Shown here: in pieces, positions 5,990-6,905 of the stretch
Layout of the letters: each line of letters starts with the position of its first letter
Numbering within the stretch: position 1 is the stretch's first letter
Assembly (NCBI GenBank): GCA_030950865.1
Contig: JAUZQR010000248.1
Location: forward strand, 1 to 6,905
Length of the DNA stretch: 6,905 nucleotides
Source: Mariprofundaceae bacterium
GTDB taxonomy: Bacteria; Pseudomonadota; Zetaproteobacteria; Mariprofundales; Mariprofundaceae
Direction: 5' to 3'
Program-made: the position numbers and the translations under genes
The notes under the pieces: model-generated
The model's database searches: none
Told to the model about the DNA's origin: nothing
What the model saw: the letters and a program-made list of their open reading frames with translations, nothing else

Positions 5990-6905
5990 ATGACTGAATT
6001 AAAGAATGATTTATTTTTACGCGCGTGTTTGCGCCAAGATGTGGAACGCACACCTGTATGGATGATGCGTCAAGCAGGACGTTATTTGGCGGAATATCGC
6101 GCCACACGTGCCAAAGCTGGCGGCTTTTTGAATCTATGCCGTTCGCCAGAGTTGTGCAGTGAAGTGACTTTACAGCCAATTGATATTCTTGATGCAGATG
6201 CAGCGATTTTATTTTCGGATATCTTGGTTGTGCCAGAAGCTATGGGCATGGAGTTAACATTTGGTACGGGTGAAGGCCCTAAGTTTCCTGACCCAATCAC
6301 ATGTAAAGCGGATGTTGAAAAGCTTCCCGTGTTAGACGACCCGACCCGTGAACTAGGTTATGTCATGAATGCTGTAAGCACGATTCGTCGTGATTTGAAT
6401 GGTCGTGTTCCGTTGATTGGTTTTGCAGGTAGCCCTTGGACATTGGCAACGTATATGGTTGAAGGTGGTGGTTCTAAAACTTTTTCCAAAGTCAAAGCCA
6501 TGATGTTTAACGAGCCTGAAACCATGCATTTATTGTTGGGCAAACTGGCGGATTCAGTTGCAGCCTATTTGAATGGTCAAATTGCAGCAGGCGCACAAGC
6601 GGTACAAATCTTTGATACATGGGGCGGTATTCTGAATACCAGCGCTTACAATGAATTTTCATTGCAATATATGCAGCGCATTGTGCAGCAACTAACCCGT
6701 GAAAATGACGGGCGTAAAGTGCCTGTGATTTTATATTCTAAGGGCGGTATGGGTTGGCTGGAAGCGATGGCAGATACTGGCTGTGATGTATTGGGCTTGG
6801 ATTGGTCAATCGATATTGATGAAGCCAAAGCCCGTGTGGGAGATCGTGTTGCCTTGCAAGGTAATATGGATCCAACGATGCTGTATGCCAAGCCAGAGCG
6901 TATTC
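5990..6905 (+). CDS. hemE: Uroporphyrinogen decarboxylase, N-terminal part (3' end outside window)
   Basis: HemE removes four carboxyl groups from the acetate arms of uroporphyrinogen III to give coproporphyrinogen III in haem synthesis; it is a cytoplasmic, cofactor-free TIM-barrel dimer. The window holds 305 full codons of an expected total near 355, so roughly 50 C-terminal residues are missing at the right edge. It shows the family signature [14 protein letters not shown] with R27, Q28 and R31, the catalytic D77 in LFSDIL, Y155 in [14 protein letters not shown], the FDTWGG block, and ALQGNMDP near the cut. Similarity to the E. coli protein is high throughout. The ATG has AAAGGA 8 nt upstream. 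It is separated from thiG by a palindromic element and a 53-bp leader, so it may have its own promoter. The sequence visible is intact. Confidence 0.98.
   Translation, partial: MTELKNDLFLRACLRQDVERTPVWMMRQAGRYLAEYRATRAKAGGFLNLCRSPELCSEVTLQPIDILDADAAILFSDILVVPEAMGMELTFGTGEGPKFPDPITCKADVEKLPVLDDPTRELGYVMNAVSTIRRDLNGRVPLIGFAGSPWTLATYMVEGGGSKTFSKVKAMMFNEPETMHLLLGKLADSVAAYLNGQIAAGAQAVQIFDTWGGILNTSAYNEFSLQYMQRIVQQLTRENDGRKVPVILYSKGGMGWLEAMADTGCDVLGLDWSIDIDEAKARVGDRVALQGNMDPTMLYAKPERI

Overview
The window looks like an ordinary chromosomal stretch of a Gram-negative bacterium, most likely a member of the Pseudomonadota with moderate-to-low GC. RecQ and HemE read very much like their Escherichia coli counterparts, whereas AccC has the '[25 protein letters not shown]' style start (abridged) seen outside the enteric group. 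The window cannot be placed in a genus. A gamma- or zetaproteobacterial-type host is only a guess.

Layout from left to right. (1) 1-1089, plus strand: the 3' part of recQ (zinc-binding, winged-helix, HRDC and an extra C-terminal helix-turn-helix domain). It runs into a strong hairpin terminator at 1120-1153 that can also serve the converging gene. (2) 1164-1859, minus strand: a membrane-anchored protein with a NERD-like fold that lacks the expected nuclease residues. It has its own sigma70-like promoter, overlapped by a CRP-like palindrome. (3) 2003-4752, minus strand: a compact operon, TPR protein - aroQ - accB - accC. The genes are coupled by an ATGA overlap and by Shine-Dalgarno sequences that abut the upstream stop codons. 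A hairpin at 1962-1989 follows accC. (4) 4753-4833: an 81-bp AT-rich divergent control region. (5) 4834-5814, plus strand: thiS-thiG. (6) 5817-5936: a 120-bp imperfect palindrome, probably a dispersed miniature repeat. (7) 5990-6905, plus strand: hemE, cut by the window end.

Functionally the window is mostly housekeeping. AccB and AccC carry biotin and carboxylate it for malonyl-CoA synthesis. AroQ makes 3-dehydroshikimate in the shikimate pathway. ThiS and ThiG build the thiazole half of thiamine. HemE decarboxylates uroporphyrinogen III on the way to haem, and RecQ unwinds DNA in repair.

I found no defence island, phage, CRISPR array, RNA gene or complete transposable element. The items most worth a second look are the degenerate NERD membrane protein with its regulatory region, and the 120-bp palindromic element between thiG and hemE. 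Smaller points are start-codon and Shine-Dalgarno arrangements in accB, thiG and the TPR gene.
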